DNA from: Acidobacteriota bacterium | GTDB taxonomy: Bacteria; Acidobacteriota; Thermoanaerobaculia; Multivoradales; Multivoraceae | Assembly (NCBI GenBank): GCA_026708285.1 | Contig: JAPOVF010000029.1 | Coordinates: 1-35,246, forward strand | Length of the DNA: 35,246 nucleotides | Reading direction: 5' to 3' | Shown here: positions 8,507-15,417 of the stretch, piece by piece | Layout: the number at the start of each line of letters is the position of its first letter | Position numbering within the stretch: position 1 is the first letter of the stretch | Program-made: the position numbers and the translations under genes | Notes under the pieces: generated by a model | Seen by the model: only the letters and a program-made list of their open reading frames with translations | What the model was told of the DNA's origin: nothing | Databases searched by the model: none

Positions 8507-9883
8507 TTACTGGGGCAGGAGCTCGATGTGGAGGTCCGACCAGACCCAGCCGGGTTGGGCCGGTTCGGTTTCGTACTCGCCGCGGAAGCCGAAGCCGACC
8601 GCGATCCGTTGTCCCGGGGCGAAGGGGATGCGGGAGATGTTCGGACGACCCACCGACCGCATGACCTCGACGCCGCTCGAATTGGTCAACGTCAGGACGA
8701 TGCGGCCGCCGGCGGCGTCGAAGTCGAACATCACGTCGTAGGTCTCGCCGGCCTGCATCAGGTGGTGCTTCACCACCCGCTGCTTGTTGACGTGAGTGAC
8801 TCCCCAGTCCGTGCGGTAGAAGACCTGGGCCGGTCCGCCGGGCCCCTTGGCGATACCGAACCCGAACAGGTCGACGTGCTTCTCGCGAGCCAGCCAGAAC
8901 AGGTTCTGGTTCCGCGACGACACCCGGTTCCAGCCGCCGTGATGGACCTTGAAGCGGAAGACCGCCCGCCGGTAGGTCCCCGGCGGCGTGTGCAGCCTCG
9001 TCTCGAAGCTGGGGCGAGCGCTCGTGGCGCGGTGGAACCTGCCCTCGAGGTCGACGCACACCCAGCCGGACGTACAGCCGTCGGGTGGCGGTTCAGGCTC
9101 CGGCGGCGGATCCTCGTACCCGGGCCGTCGCAGCGCCGAGGCGCCGCTCCGGGATGGTTGCAGCACGGTCAGGCGGTCCGCCTCGTCGTCGGCGACCAGC
9201 CCGGCGATGTAGAAGTTGTCGGCGCAGTTGGTGGAGATCGTGTAGTGATCGCCGATTTCGATGCCGACGACCTTCAGGACATCGGTGACATAGGTCAGGG
9301 AAAGCGGCAGGTGGTTCAGGACGCGGGATTCGAGGGCCCACTTGCCATCGTGGCTGCGGACCTTGTGTTCGCAGGTGTTGCTCGTGTGCGACAGGTTGAG
9401 GATCGCGTAGTCCGAGCGGTCGCGGCTGTCCCGCCGCATCCCGCTCACGAAGGCCCAGGTGCCGCCGGGGACCATGTTCGTCGAGTCGACGATGGGAACC
9501 TGCTCCCGCAGACCGACCCGCTTGCCGCTCGTGTCGGTGGGCATCGTGTAGGCCTGGAAGGTGAGTTCGCCGTTGGTGACGAGTTCGACCATCGCGGGAT
9601 CGTCACCCGCCAGATCGCTGTACTGCATCGTCCGACCGGGCTCCACCGACATCGTGATCGCAGGCTCGGGCCGCGTGGTGCCGTTGGTTCCGGAGACGAT
9701 CGCCAGGATGTCGAAGCTCTGCCTCTCGTCGGTCGGATTGTGGACGCTGAGCAGGACTTCCTTGGCGTCGTCGTCGTGCGCGATCAGGACGTAGGAGGTG
9801 TCCTGCGCGGACAGAGCGACCGGCAGGCCGAGCCCCAGGGCGGCGATTGCGCGTACTGCTGGACGAACGATCGACTTCATCAT
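8507..9883 (-). CDS. Exported two-domain protein of unknown function
   Basis: The start is the first of two ATGs (9883), placed 7 nt after GGAG in AAAGGAGAAACCCG. Residues 1-26 are a signal peptide (MMKSIVRPAVRAIAALGLG, then VALSAQ). Residues 27-250 form a beta-rich domain (YVLIAHDDDAKEVLLSVHNP, with a conserved-looking Cys pair in NTCEHKV and TNCADNF). A Pro/Glu linker (EDPPPEPEPPPDG) leads to a C-terminal concanavalin/LamG-like sandwich (VDLEGRFHRATSARPSFETR to the end). The last domain resembles a carbohydrate or lectin-like module. It is the first gene of a two-gene unit with the phosphatase-like lipoprotein and may bind or present its substrate. No enzyme motif was seen. Confidence 0.6.
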   Translation of the reverse strand: MMKSIVRPAVRAIAALGLGLPVALSAQDTSYVLIAHDDDAKEVLLSVHNPTDERQSFDILAIVSGTNGTTRPEPAITMSVEPGRTMQYSDLAGDDPAMVELVTNGELTFQAYTMPTDTSGKRVGLREQVPIVDSTNMVPGGTWAFVSGMRRDSRDRSDYAILNLSHTSNTCEHKVRSHDGKWALESRVLNHLPLSLTYVTDVLKVVGIEIGDHYTISTNCADNFYIAGLVADDEADRLTVLQPSRSGASALRRPGYEDPPPEPEPPPDGCTSGWVCVDLEGRFHRATSARPSFETRLHTPPGTYRRAVFRFKVHHGGWNRVSSRNQNLFWLAREKHVDLFGFGIAKGPGGPAQVFYRTDWGVTHVNKQRVVKHHLMQAGETYDVMFDFDAAGGRIVLTLTNSSGVEVMRSVGRPNISRIPFAPGQRIAVGFGFRGEYETEPAQPGWVWSDLHIELLPQ

Positions 9884-10001
9884 CGGGTTTCTCCTTTGCC
9901 GTGGAGATCGCAATGACACGTAGAAACATGCAGAATAGCAGATAAACGGGCCGAAAGGAACCCACCAGAGGGTCGCGTTCGCGCCTGTAACATTCCCGCG
10001 C

Positions 10002-11168
10002 TTGACTGGTAACTGCTTCTCCAGGCGCCCTCGAAACCTCCTGCGGGCCGGCGTACTCGCCGCCGCGCTGCTGGTTCTGGGCGCACCCGCGGCCGCGCAG
10101 ATGCCGAGTCACTGCAAGGCATTCGGCGACAGCATCACGGCCGGTGTCGGTGACGATCCGGGGCGCGCGGAAGCGGGCTATCCGCCCCGTCTCGAAGCTC
10201 TGGTGCCAGGCCTGGTGGTCGACAACCGCGGTGTCGGCGCCGAACGGACGCCGGAAGGTCTGGCACGGATCGACGACGTGCTCGCGGAGCCCGGCGACTG
10301 CCTGCTGCTGATGGAGGGCACGAACGACATCAGCCGCGGCATCTCAGCCGAAACAACCCTGTTCAACCTGGATCAGATGGCCGCCCGAGCGTCCGCCGCG
10401 GACTGGACGACGTACCACGCCACCGTGATTCCCCGCTTGCCGAATGCCCGTTTCGATCCGAACAACGTGCAGAACCAGGACCTGGTGCAGTCCATCCGGC
10501 GGCTGGCGGCGAGTCGAGGCCGCGGCCTGGTCGATCCGTTCGAGATCTTCAGTACACGGAGGCGGCTGTTCCACGCGTACTACTACGCGGGCACGGAGGA
10601 TGCGGTCGGGCACCCGAACAGTGCCGGCTACGATCTTCTCGCCTCGGCCTTCCACGACGTGCTCCAGGCCATGGACCAGGTTCCACCGGTGCCGACGCTC
10701 TTGATTCCCGCGCACGGCGCCGAGGGGGTTTCGCCGACGAGTGTCGTGGAGGTCGAGGTGACGGACTTCGGGAGCGCAATCGACCCGGGTTCGGCCTTGC
10801 TCATGGTCGATGGTTCCCCGGCGCCGGCGCCCGGTGTCGGGGACGACGGACGTTGGCTGCACTGGCGTGTTTCGGCGGCGGAGCCGCTTGCGGGTGTGGT
10901 GACGCTGTCCCTGCGCGCCGGCGATGCCGAGGGCAACGTCTACGACCGCCTGCTGGGCCGCTTCCTGGTGGAGGGCGCCGTCCGGCCGCCGGGCGATGTC
11001 GATCGGGATGGTCGCGTGGACGGCCGCGACCTGGTGTTCCTGGGCCTCGCCTTCGGTGCGGGCTCGGCGTCGCGTCGGTTCGACGCCGATGCCGATCTCG
11101 ACGGCAGCGGGCAGGTGGACGGCGAGGACCTGGCCATCCTCGCGGCGAACTTCGGCGCCAGCCTCTGA
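10002..11168 (+). CDS. Exported GDSL/SGNH hydrolase with C-terminal dockerin-like repeats
   Basis: The only plausible start is the TTG at 10002, which gives a normal signal peptide (RNLLRAGVLAAALLVLG, then APAAAQ). The SGNH core follows: block I FGDSITAGVG with the nucleophilic Ser, block II NRGVGAERTPEG, block III MEGTND, block V DAVGHPNSAGYD with the catalytic His. An Ig-like domain covers about 225-320. The C-terminus carries two EF-hand-type calcium loops, GDVDRDGRVDGRDLV and DADLDGSGQVDGEDLA, each followed by a short helix. This is the pattern of a type I dockerin. The enzyme is probably an esterase acting on acylated polysaccharide outside the cell. The dockerin suggests it docks to a scaffold or another surface protein, but no cohesin is seen here. 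Confidence 0.78.
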   Translation: MTGNCFSRRPRNLLRAGVLAAALLVLGAPAAAQMPSHCKAFGDSITAGVGDDPGRAEAGYPPRLEALVPGLVVDNRGVGAERTPEGLARIDDVLAEPGDCLLLMEGTNDISRGISAETTLFNLDQMAARASAADWTTYHATVIPRLPNARFDPNNVQNQDLVQSIRRLAASRGRGLVDPFEIFSTRRRLFHAYYYAGTEDAVGHPNSAGYDLLASAFHDVLQAMDQVPPVPTLLIPAHGAEGVSPTSVVEVEVTDFGSAIDPGSALLMVDGSPAPAPGVGDDGRWLHWRVSAAEPLAGVVTLSLRAGDAEGNVYDRLLGRFLVEGAVRPPGDVDRDGRVDGRDLVFLGLAFGAGSASRRFDADADLDGSGQVDGEDLAILAANFGASL

Positions 11169-11183
11169 GCCAGGGGCGCGAAC

Positions 11184-12248
11184 ATGCAGCTCGGCATCCT
11201 GGGCCTGCCGAAGGCGGGGAAGACGGCGCTGTTCAATGCGCTCACCGCCTCCCGCCAGGCGACCGGAAAGTTCCGGGCCTCGAAGACGACGAACCTGGGA
11301 GTCGCGGTGGTGCGGGACCGGCGCCTGGAGAGGCTCCGGGATCTCTACCAGCCCCGGCGGTTCGTCCCGGCCAAGGTGCGGTTCGTCGATGTGCCGGGTA
11401 TCGACCGGGGCCGTGGCGAGACCCTGGACCTGGCGGAGCTGCGGACGATGGATGGCCTGGTCCACGTCGTGCGCGCCTTCGAGGACCCGGAACTCCTGCA
11501 CCCGTCGGGTGGCGTCGACCCGCGGCGCGACATCGCGGCCATCGACCTGGAGCTGATTCTCGCGGACTACGAAGTCGTGGAGCGGCGCCTGGAGCGCCTC
11601 GTTCAGGCCCGGAAGAGAGGTCTCACCGATCTGGAAAAGCGCGAGCGCACCCTGCTGTCGGACCGCGTTCTGCCGGCGCTCGAGGCGGAAACGTCGTTGC
11701 GACGCCTGGAACTGGATACGGAGGAGGAGAAGCGGCTTCGCGGCTACGGCCTGCTCTCTCTGAAACCGATGCTGGTCGTCCTGAACGTCGACGAGGACGT
11801 CGCGGGCGACCCGGCGGCGGTCGCCGGGATTGAAGCGCCGCCGGGCACCCGGATCCTTGCCGTCGGCGCCAGCCTGGAGGAGGAGATCTCCCGCCTCGAC
11901 CCAAGCCATCAGGGCGCCTTTCTGGCCGAAGCGGGCCTTGACCAGCCGAGCGCGGTCCGGGTGGTGCGGGCGGGTTACGAGCTGCTGGGACTGATCTCCT
12001 TCTTCACCGTCGGCGACGACGAGGTTCGCGCGTGGACGATCCGCCGGGGCAGCACGGCGCTCAAGGCCGCGGGCACCGTCCATTCCGACATCGAGCGGGG
12101 CTTCATTCGCGCCGAGGTAGTGGAGTGGCATGAGCTGATCGATGCCGGATCGCTCGCGGCCTGCCGCGAACGCGCGACCCTCCGTCTGGAGGGCAAGGGC
12201 TACCGTGTCCGGGACGGCGAGGTGGTCCACTTCCGTTTCAACGTCTAG
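11184..12248 (+). CDS. ychF: YchF/OLA1-family GTPase-like ATPase with TGS domain
   Basis: The 354-aa product begins MQLGILGLPKAGKTALFNAL, a P-loop. A DVPGI switch (G3) follows near residue 72, then a helical insert from about 120 to 185. The base-specificity segment is VVLNVDED near 197, in the place where YchF proteins have an NxxE form that favours ATP. The C-terminal TGS region (FFTVGDDEVRAWTIRRGSTA ... RLEGKGYRVRDGEVVHFRFN) is very close to canonical YchF. The N-terminal half is more divergent: the usual GLPNVGKST is GLPKAGKTA, and the conserved segment before NVGVV is FRASKTTNLGVAVV. YchF binds ribosomes and influences stress and redox responses. This may be the organism's YchF or a second, divergent paralogue. 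Confidence 0.75.
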   Translation: MQLGILGLPKAGKTALFNALTASRQATGKFRASKTTNLGVAVVRDRRLERLRDLYQPRRFVPAKVRFVDVPGIDRGRGETLDLAELRTMDGLVHVVRAFEDPELLHPSGGVDPRRDIAAIDLELILADYEVVERRLERLVQARKRGLTDLEKRERTLLSDRVLPALEAETSLRRLELDTEEEKRLRGYGLLSLKPMLVVLNVDEDVAGDPAAVAGIEAPPGTRILAVGASLEEEISRLDPSHQGAFLAEAGLDQPSAVRVVRAGYELLGLISFFTVGDDEVRAWTIRRGSTALKAAGTVHSDIERGFIRAEVVEWHELIDAGSLAACRERATLRLEGKGYRVRDGEVVHFRFNV

Positions 12249-12286
12249 CTCCAGCGCCGGCGCCGCTGGCGGTAATCTGCCCGGTG

Positions 12287-13033
12287 ATGGACCGCCGGGG
12301 GCCCTTCTGGCTCGACGACTCGCGCATCGCCTTCCCTTCGCCACACCTGGCGGATCCGAGCGGACTGCTCGCGGCGGGCGGGAACCTCGAGCCCGAACGG
12401 CTGCTCGCGGCCTACCGGTCCGGCATCTTCCCCTGGCCGCTTCTGGGGCCCCGTGGGCCCATGCTGTGGTTCTCGCCCGATCCGCGCCTGGTGCTCTATC
12501 CGGGGCGGTTCAGAGTGTCTCGCAGTCTTCGGCGCGAACTGCGGCGCGAGCCGTTCGAGGTCGCGATCGACACACGCTTCAGGGAGGTCATCGTGGCCTG
12601 CGCGGAGAACCCGCGCGCGGGGCAGGAGGGCACCTGGATCACGGGGCCTCTGATCGATGCGTTCGAACGCCTGCATCGGCTCGGCCACGCCCACTCGGTC
12701 GAATGTCTGCGGGGCGGCGAGCTGGTGGGCGGCCTCTACGGGGTTGCGATCGGCGGAGCGTTCTTCGGCGAATCCATGTTCACCCGGCGCTCGAACTCGT
12801 CCAAGATCGCGCTGGTTCGCCTGGTTCGCTGCCTCGAGCAGTGGGGCTACGCGTTCGTGGACTGCCAGCAGGTCACGGAGCACATGCTCCGGTTCGGCGC
12901 CGAGGAGATTCCACGCAGCCGCTTCCTGGAGGAACTCGAAGCGGCTCTCCGGCTCCCCGGCCGTCCGGGTTCGTGGCGCCACGGCTCCCAGCCGCGGGTC
13001 ACGAGGACGGTTCCACCTGGGTCAGGTGCGTGA
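12287..13033 (+). CDS. aat: Leucyl/phenylalanyl-tRNA--protein transferase
   Basis: The 248-aa protein transfers Leu or Phe from charged tRNA to N-terminal Arg/Lys of proteins and so creates N-end-rule degrons read by ClpS-ClpAP. Family motifs are clear: FPSPHLADPSGLLAAGGNLE at the start, AYRSGIFPW, MLWFSPDPRLVLYP, TWITGPLIDAFERLH, GGLYGVAIGGAFFGESMF, and the C-terminal FVDCQQVTEHMLRFGAEEIP. Length is normal. The second ATG of a GTGATG pair is taken as the start. The 3' end overlaps the 3' end of the convergent regulator gene by 35 bp. Confidence 0.93.
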   Translation: MDRRGPFWLDDSRIAFPSPHLADPSGLLAAGGNLEPERLLAAYRSGIFPWPLLGPRGPMLWFSPDPRLVLYPGRFRVSRSLRRELRREPFEVAIDTRFREVIVACAENPRAGQEGTWITGPLIDAFERLHRLGHAHSVECLRGGELVGGLYGVAIGGAFFGESMFTRRSNSSKIALVRLVRCLEQWGYAFVDCQQVTEHMLRFGAEEIPRSRFLEELEAALRLPGRPGSWRHGSQPRVTRTVPPGSGA

Positions 13034-13949
13034 CGACCGCGTCGGCGATCTTCGAACCCACCTCGGCCCCGAAGACCAGGATGTCGCTCTCGGCGCCGTC
13101 GTAGGACTCGGTCCAGAGGACGGTCCCGTCGTCGGCCACGAGCAGGCGGGCCCAGACCCGGAGGCGATCCTGCTGCCTCTGCACCCGACCGTCGAGCAGA
13201 TAGTCGGCGCGAATCCGCCTTGCTCGGCCGCCGGGGCCCGAGAACGGGCGGAGGTCGCGCGAAACGACCGCCAGCCGATCGGACGCCTGCCGGCCTAGCG
13301 ACGTGATCAGTTCCTGCTCCAGGCCCTCGCGGAACGAGTCCGCGCCGGACCAGGTCTCCACCGGCGTGAAGGGCAGCACCACGAGCACCGGCCGCGGCGG
13401 CTCGTTCGCGTTGGACGGTTCGGAGTCGAGGGCGCGCCAGACGAGGATCGTCGCGACGACTCCCAGGACCGCCCCGAGAGCGGCGAGCGCGCCGGCGGCG
13501 AAAGGCCGGGCGCGCCGGCCCGCCCCTGCCCGGGGGAGCGCCGGTTCGTCGTCGTCACCGATCTCGCTCACCGGCTTGAGGAAGCGGTAGCCGAGGCGGG
13601 GCAGCGTCTCGATGTACTCGGGCGTGTCGGCGCTGTCCCCGAGTGCCACGCGGATCCGCTTCACGCAGGAGTTCATGCTCTGGTCGTACTCGACGTGGAC
13701 CTGGTCGGGCCAGAGATGGCGGCGGACGGCCTCGCGCGAGACGACGGCCCCGCGGTGCGCGATCAGGAGCTCGAGGAGCCGGGCGGGCTGCGGTTGGAGC
13801 CGTACCGTGCGGCCGCGGCCGGAGAGTTCCAGGGACTCGGGATCGAAGCGGAAGTCTCCGAACAGGAGCCGGCAAGGGCGTACGGGGAACCTGCCCTCCT
13901 GGTTCCCGGCGCGGTTCTCCTCGTGCGATGTGCCGTTATCGCGCTGCAT
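12999..13949 (-). CDS. CadC-like membrane winged-helix transcriptional regulator with TolB-like periplasmic domain
   Basis: The product is 316 aa. Residues about 28-112 form an OmpR/PhoB-type winged-helix DNA-binding domain (CRLLFGDFRFDPESLELSGR, VVSREAVRRHLWPD, NSCVKRIRVALGDSADTPEY, IETLPRLGYRFL). One transmembrane helix follows (ALAALGAVLGVVATILVWRA, about 150-170). The outer domain (PVLVVLPFTPVETWSGADSF...) is the TolB-N-like fold that often follows such helices in Acidobacteriota. These proteins act on DNA from the membrane after sensing an external signal. Three 11-nt-spaced CGTGAC repeats and a 16-nt direct repeat lie 100-180 bp upstream, where an autoregulatory site would be expected. 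A TAGAAT -10 candidate is at 14024-14019. Confidence 0.82.
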   Translation of the reverse strand: MQRDNGTSHEENRAGNQEGRFPVRPCRLLFGDFRFDPESLELSGRGRTVRLQPQPARLLELLIAHRGAVVSREAVRRHLWPDQVHVEYDQSMNSCVKRIRVALGDSADTPEYIETLPRLGYRFLKPVSEIGDDDEPALPRAGAGRRARPFAAGALAALGAVLGVVATILVWRALDSEPSNANEPPRPVLVVLPFTPVETWSGADSFREGLEQELITSLGRQASDRLAVVSRDLRPFSGPGGRARRIRADYLLDGRVQRQQDRLRVWARLLVADDGTVLWTESYDGAESDILVFGAEVGSKIADAVVTHLTQVEPSS

Positions 13950-14053
13950 GACGTAGCCCCTGGATAGCTACGGTTGAGCCCCTGTCTGGTGTTTCTGATC
14001 CCCGAAACTCTGGTTCCGATTCTAGGGCCCCGCTTTTAGAGGGCACAAAACTC

Positions 14054-14089
14054 GACTACGCACGGACCGCTAAGACTACGCACGGACCG
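14054..14089. repeat. Direct repeat, two 16-nt identical copies with 20-nt period
   Basis: GACTACGCACGGACCG occurs at 14054-14069 and again at 14074-14089 with no mismatch. It lies 105-140 bp upstream of the membrane regulator start, next to the 11-nt-period array. A 20-nt period is close to two helical turns, so the copies face the same side of the DNA. It may be a tandem protein-binding site. Confidence 0.6.
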
Positions 14090-14101
14090 TTCCAGGCGGT
14101 G

Positions 14102-14129
14102 CGTGACAGTTGCGTGACCCGTTCGTGAC
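14102..14129. promoter_or_regulatory. Three CGTGAC boxes with exact 11-nt period (candidate winged-helix operator)
   Basis: CGTGAC starts at 14102, 14113 and 14124, exactly 11 nt apart; a related CGTGAAC follows at 14131. Winged-helix regulators of the OmpR/PhoB type bind tandem direct repeats of about 11 bp (the PhoB box is the reference case). The regulator encoded at 13949-12999 belongs to that fold, so autoregulation or control of the adjacent RNA gene is a reasonable inference. No binding evidence exists in the sequence itself. Confidence 0.5.
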
Positions 14130-14202
14130 CCGTGAACCCGGTTTCCGCGTAACTTACTGAGGAACTTGCACTTAAGGCACCGTTGTGCTACGTTCCGGGG
14201 CC

Positions 14203-15068
14203 AAAAAAAGAGGATAGGGACCGCTCCGGGGTTCTCGCCCGAATCGACCTGAGTCTCCCTTCCCTCGCTAGCGTTTCCTCGACCCTCAGCTTGGCGGGCA
14301 TCCGGTCGCGGAGCGCTTCGCGCGCCACCGATCCTCCGTTCGGGCCCGGGCACCTTTGCCTTGCGGCTCCGGCGGTGGAACCTTGCGGCCCCTCCAGCCC
14401 CTTCCGGGTTTCGCCGGGACTCCCTCCCGTCCTCCCTTCCCTTCGGGTTTCCCGCTCCGGCTTGCGCCTTCCCGGTCAACCCTCCGGCTCGGGTGGCCGA
14501 AAGGTCCACGCCGCCGTTCCGCTTTGTGTCCAGTCCCCCGGCTTGCGCCTTGGAACCGATCACGTTGCGGCCCGCCGCCGCGGGGACTCCCTAGCGTCTC
14601 TCTCCTTCGACCTGGCGCCCCTGGGGTACTTCGTCGCTCGACTGGTCGGGTCTCACGACGAAGCCCCCGAAGCGTCTGCCGATGAAGCGCTTCAGTTGGC
14701 GATCGGCCTTCCGCTGCTGCCGGGCAGTTTCCGGCCGGTCGCTTCCCTGAAGCCGCCTCCCTGGCTTTGGCTCCGTGAGGCTTGCGCCTCTCTTTGCCGC
14801 CCCCCGGGAAGCCTTCGGCTACGGGAGCCACTCGCCGGCTGAAGCTTCATGGCGTCAGGATCTCCTCGGCTTGCGCCTCGGTGTCCCCCGGCTCCAAGCG
14901 GCTTCCGCCGCCGAGCCCGGCTTTCGAGTCGTGACCTTCCGACCCTCACTCTGGAAGCGCGCCCACCACGCGAACGTGACTTTCGCCCTTCTCAAGCTCC
15001 GATCCGAGGGTCGCGTCTCTTGGACCGGTGGATTGGGTTGCGATCCTTGGTCACAGTCCCTATCCGGC
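14203..15068 (-). ncRNA. Candidate large structured non-coding RNA, about 865 nt
   Basis: Read on the minus strand, the segment has its own TTGACA-16-TATACG promoter, so transcription should start near 15068. The first ten paired bases, GGATAGGGAC (15065-15056), are the exact complement of GTCCCTATCC (14221-14212) near the other end. A TC and seven T (14209-14203) follow at once. The closing helix plus T tract form a long-range terminator-like end. Inside, at least six hairpins carry GNRA loops, among them GAGGC-GCAA-GCCTC (14790-14777), GCGGC-GGAA-GCCGC (14911-14898, extended by GGCTC/GAGCC), GGGGCC-GCAA-GGTTCC (14392-14377), and GGC-GCAA-GCC at 14877, 14549 and 14468. The hairpin at 14881-14864 has tandem G-A pairs. 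No frame on either strand looks like protein. I see no RNase P, tmRNA, SRP or 6S signatures. The class is unknown. Confidence 0.7.
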
Positions 15069-15074
15069 AAACAA

Positions 15075-15102
15075 CGTATAGGGCGCATGAAGGTCGTGTC
15101 AA
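15075..15102 (-). promoter_or_regulatory. Sigma-70 promoter for the large RNA
   Basis: On the minus strand, TTGACA (15102-15097) is a perfect -35 element. A 16-nt spacer separates it from TATACG (15080-15075), a good -10. The predicted start, near 15068, falls 3 nt before the closing helix of the candidate RNA. It is one of the best promoter matches in the window. Confidence 0.7.
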
Positions 15103-15201
15103 GACAGCGCCTGCCGAGCTTCTCGGCCCGGTGCTTCCGAAGGAGTCCTAAGTGTCTGAGGCTCTGTAACTTGACCCTCGCAACATGGAAGTGCCGGGTT
15201 T

Positions 15202-15240
15202 GCCGCCGTCTGCGGATTTCCTGCGGATTCGGACGGCGGC
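15202..15240 (-). terminator. Stem-loop downstream of tRNA-Phe
   Basis: GCCGCCGTC (15202-15210) and GACGGCGGC (15232-15240) pair perfectly over 9 bp, starting 14 nt after the tRNA 3' end on the minus strand. There is no T tract, so it may serve in 3' processing or weak termination before the RNA promoter at 15102. Confidence 0.4.
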
Positions 15241-15253
15241 GGGGGAAGTCGAG

Positions 15254-15329
15254 TGGTGCCCAGGGGCGGATTCGAACCACCGACACCCTGATTTTCAGTC
15301 AGGTGCTCTACCAACTGAGCTACCTGGGC
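15254..15329 (-). tRNA. tRNA-Phe (GAA)
   Basis: A full cloverleaf is read on the minus strand, with acceptor arm GCCCAGG/CCTGGGC, D-arm AGCTCAGTTGGTAGAGC, anticodon stem CCTGA/TCAGG with loop CTGAAAA (anticodon GAA), T-loop GGTTCGAATC, discriminator A and an encoded CCA (15254-15256). The length is 76 nt with CCA. A strong promoter lies 33 nt upstream. Confidence 0.97.
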
Positions 15330-15361
15330 AAGTCGCACGCCGGGTCAGGCCGGGCAGGGTG

Positions 15362-15390
15362 TTCTAACAGGCATGGAGCGAGCCAGTCAA
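15362..15390 (-). promoter_or_regulatory. Sigma-70 promoter for tRNA-Phe
   Basis: TTGACT (15390-15385), a 17-nt spacer and TTAGAA (15367-15362) on the minus strand place the start near 15355, giving a 26-nt leader before the tRNA. The element overlaps the region upstream of the divergent purH gene. Confidence 0.65.
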
Positions 15391-15417
15391 TCAGCGTGCT
15401 ACGCTGCGCCGACCCCG

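Noticed and set aside
7490-9916. An 800-codon open frame on the plus strand opposite the phosphatase-like and exported genes
   Set aside because: It is an antisense shadow from high third-position GC; the minus strand carries real signal peptides and motifs.
14166-14194. A plus-strand promoter (TTGCAC-17-TACGTT) at the end of the large RNA, giving an antisense transcript
   Set aside because: The -35 and -10 match poorly (about 3 of 6 each), and the plus strand of the element lacks a T tract and GNRA loops.
14183-15151. Open frames on both strands of 14.2-15.1 kb (up to about 220 codons)
   Set aside because: They are low-complexity, Arg/Pro/Ser/Gly-rich, run in several frames at once and have no family resemblance or ribosome-binding sites. 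The hairpin and promoter evidence favours RNA.
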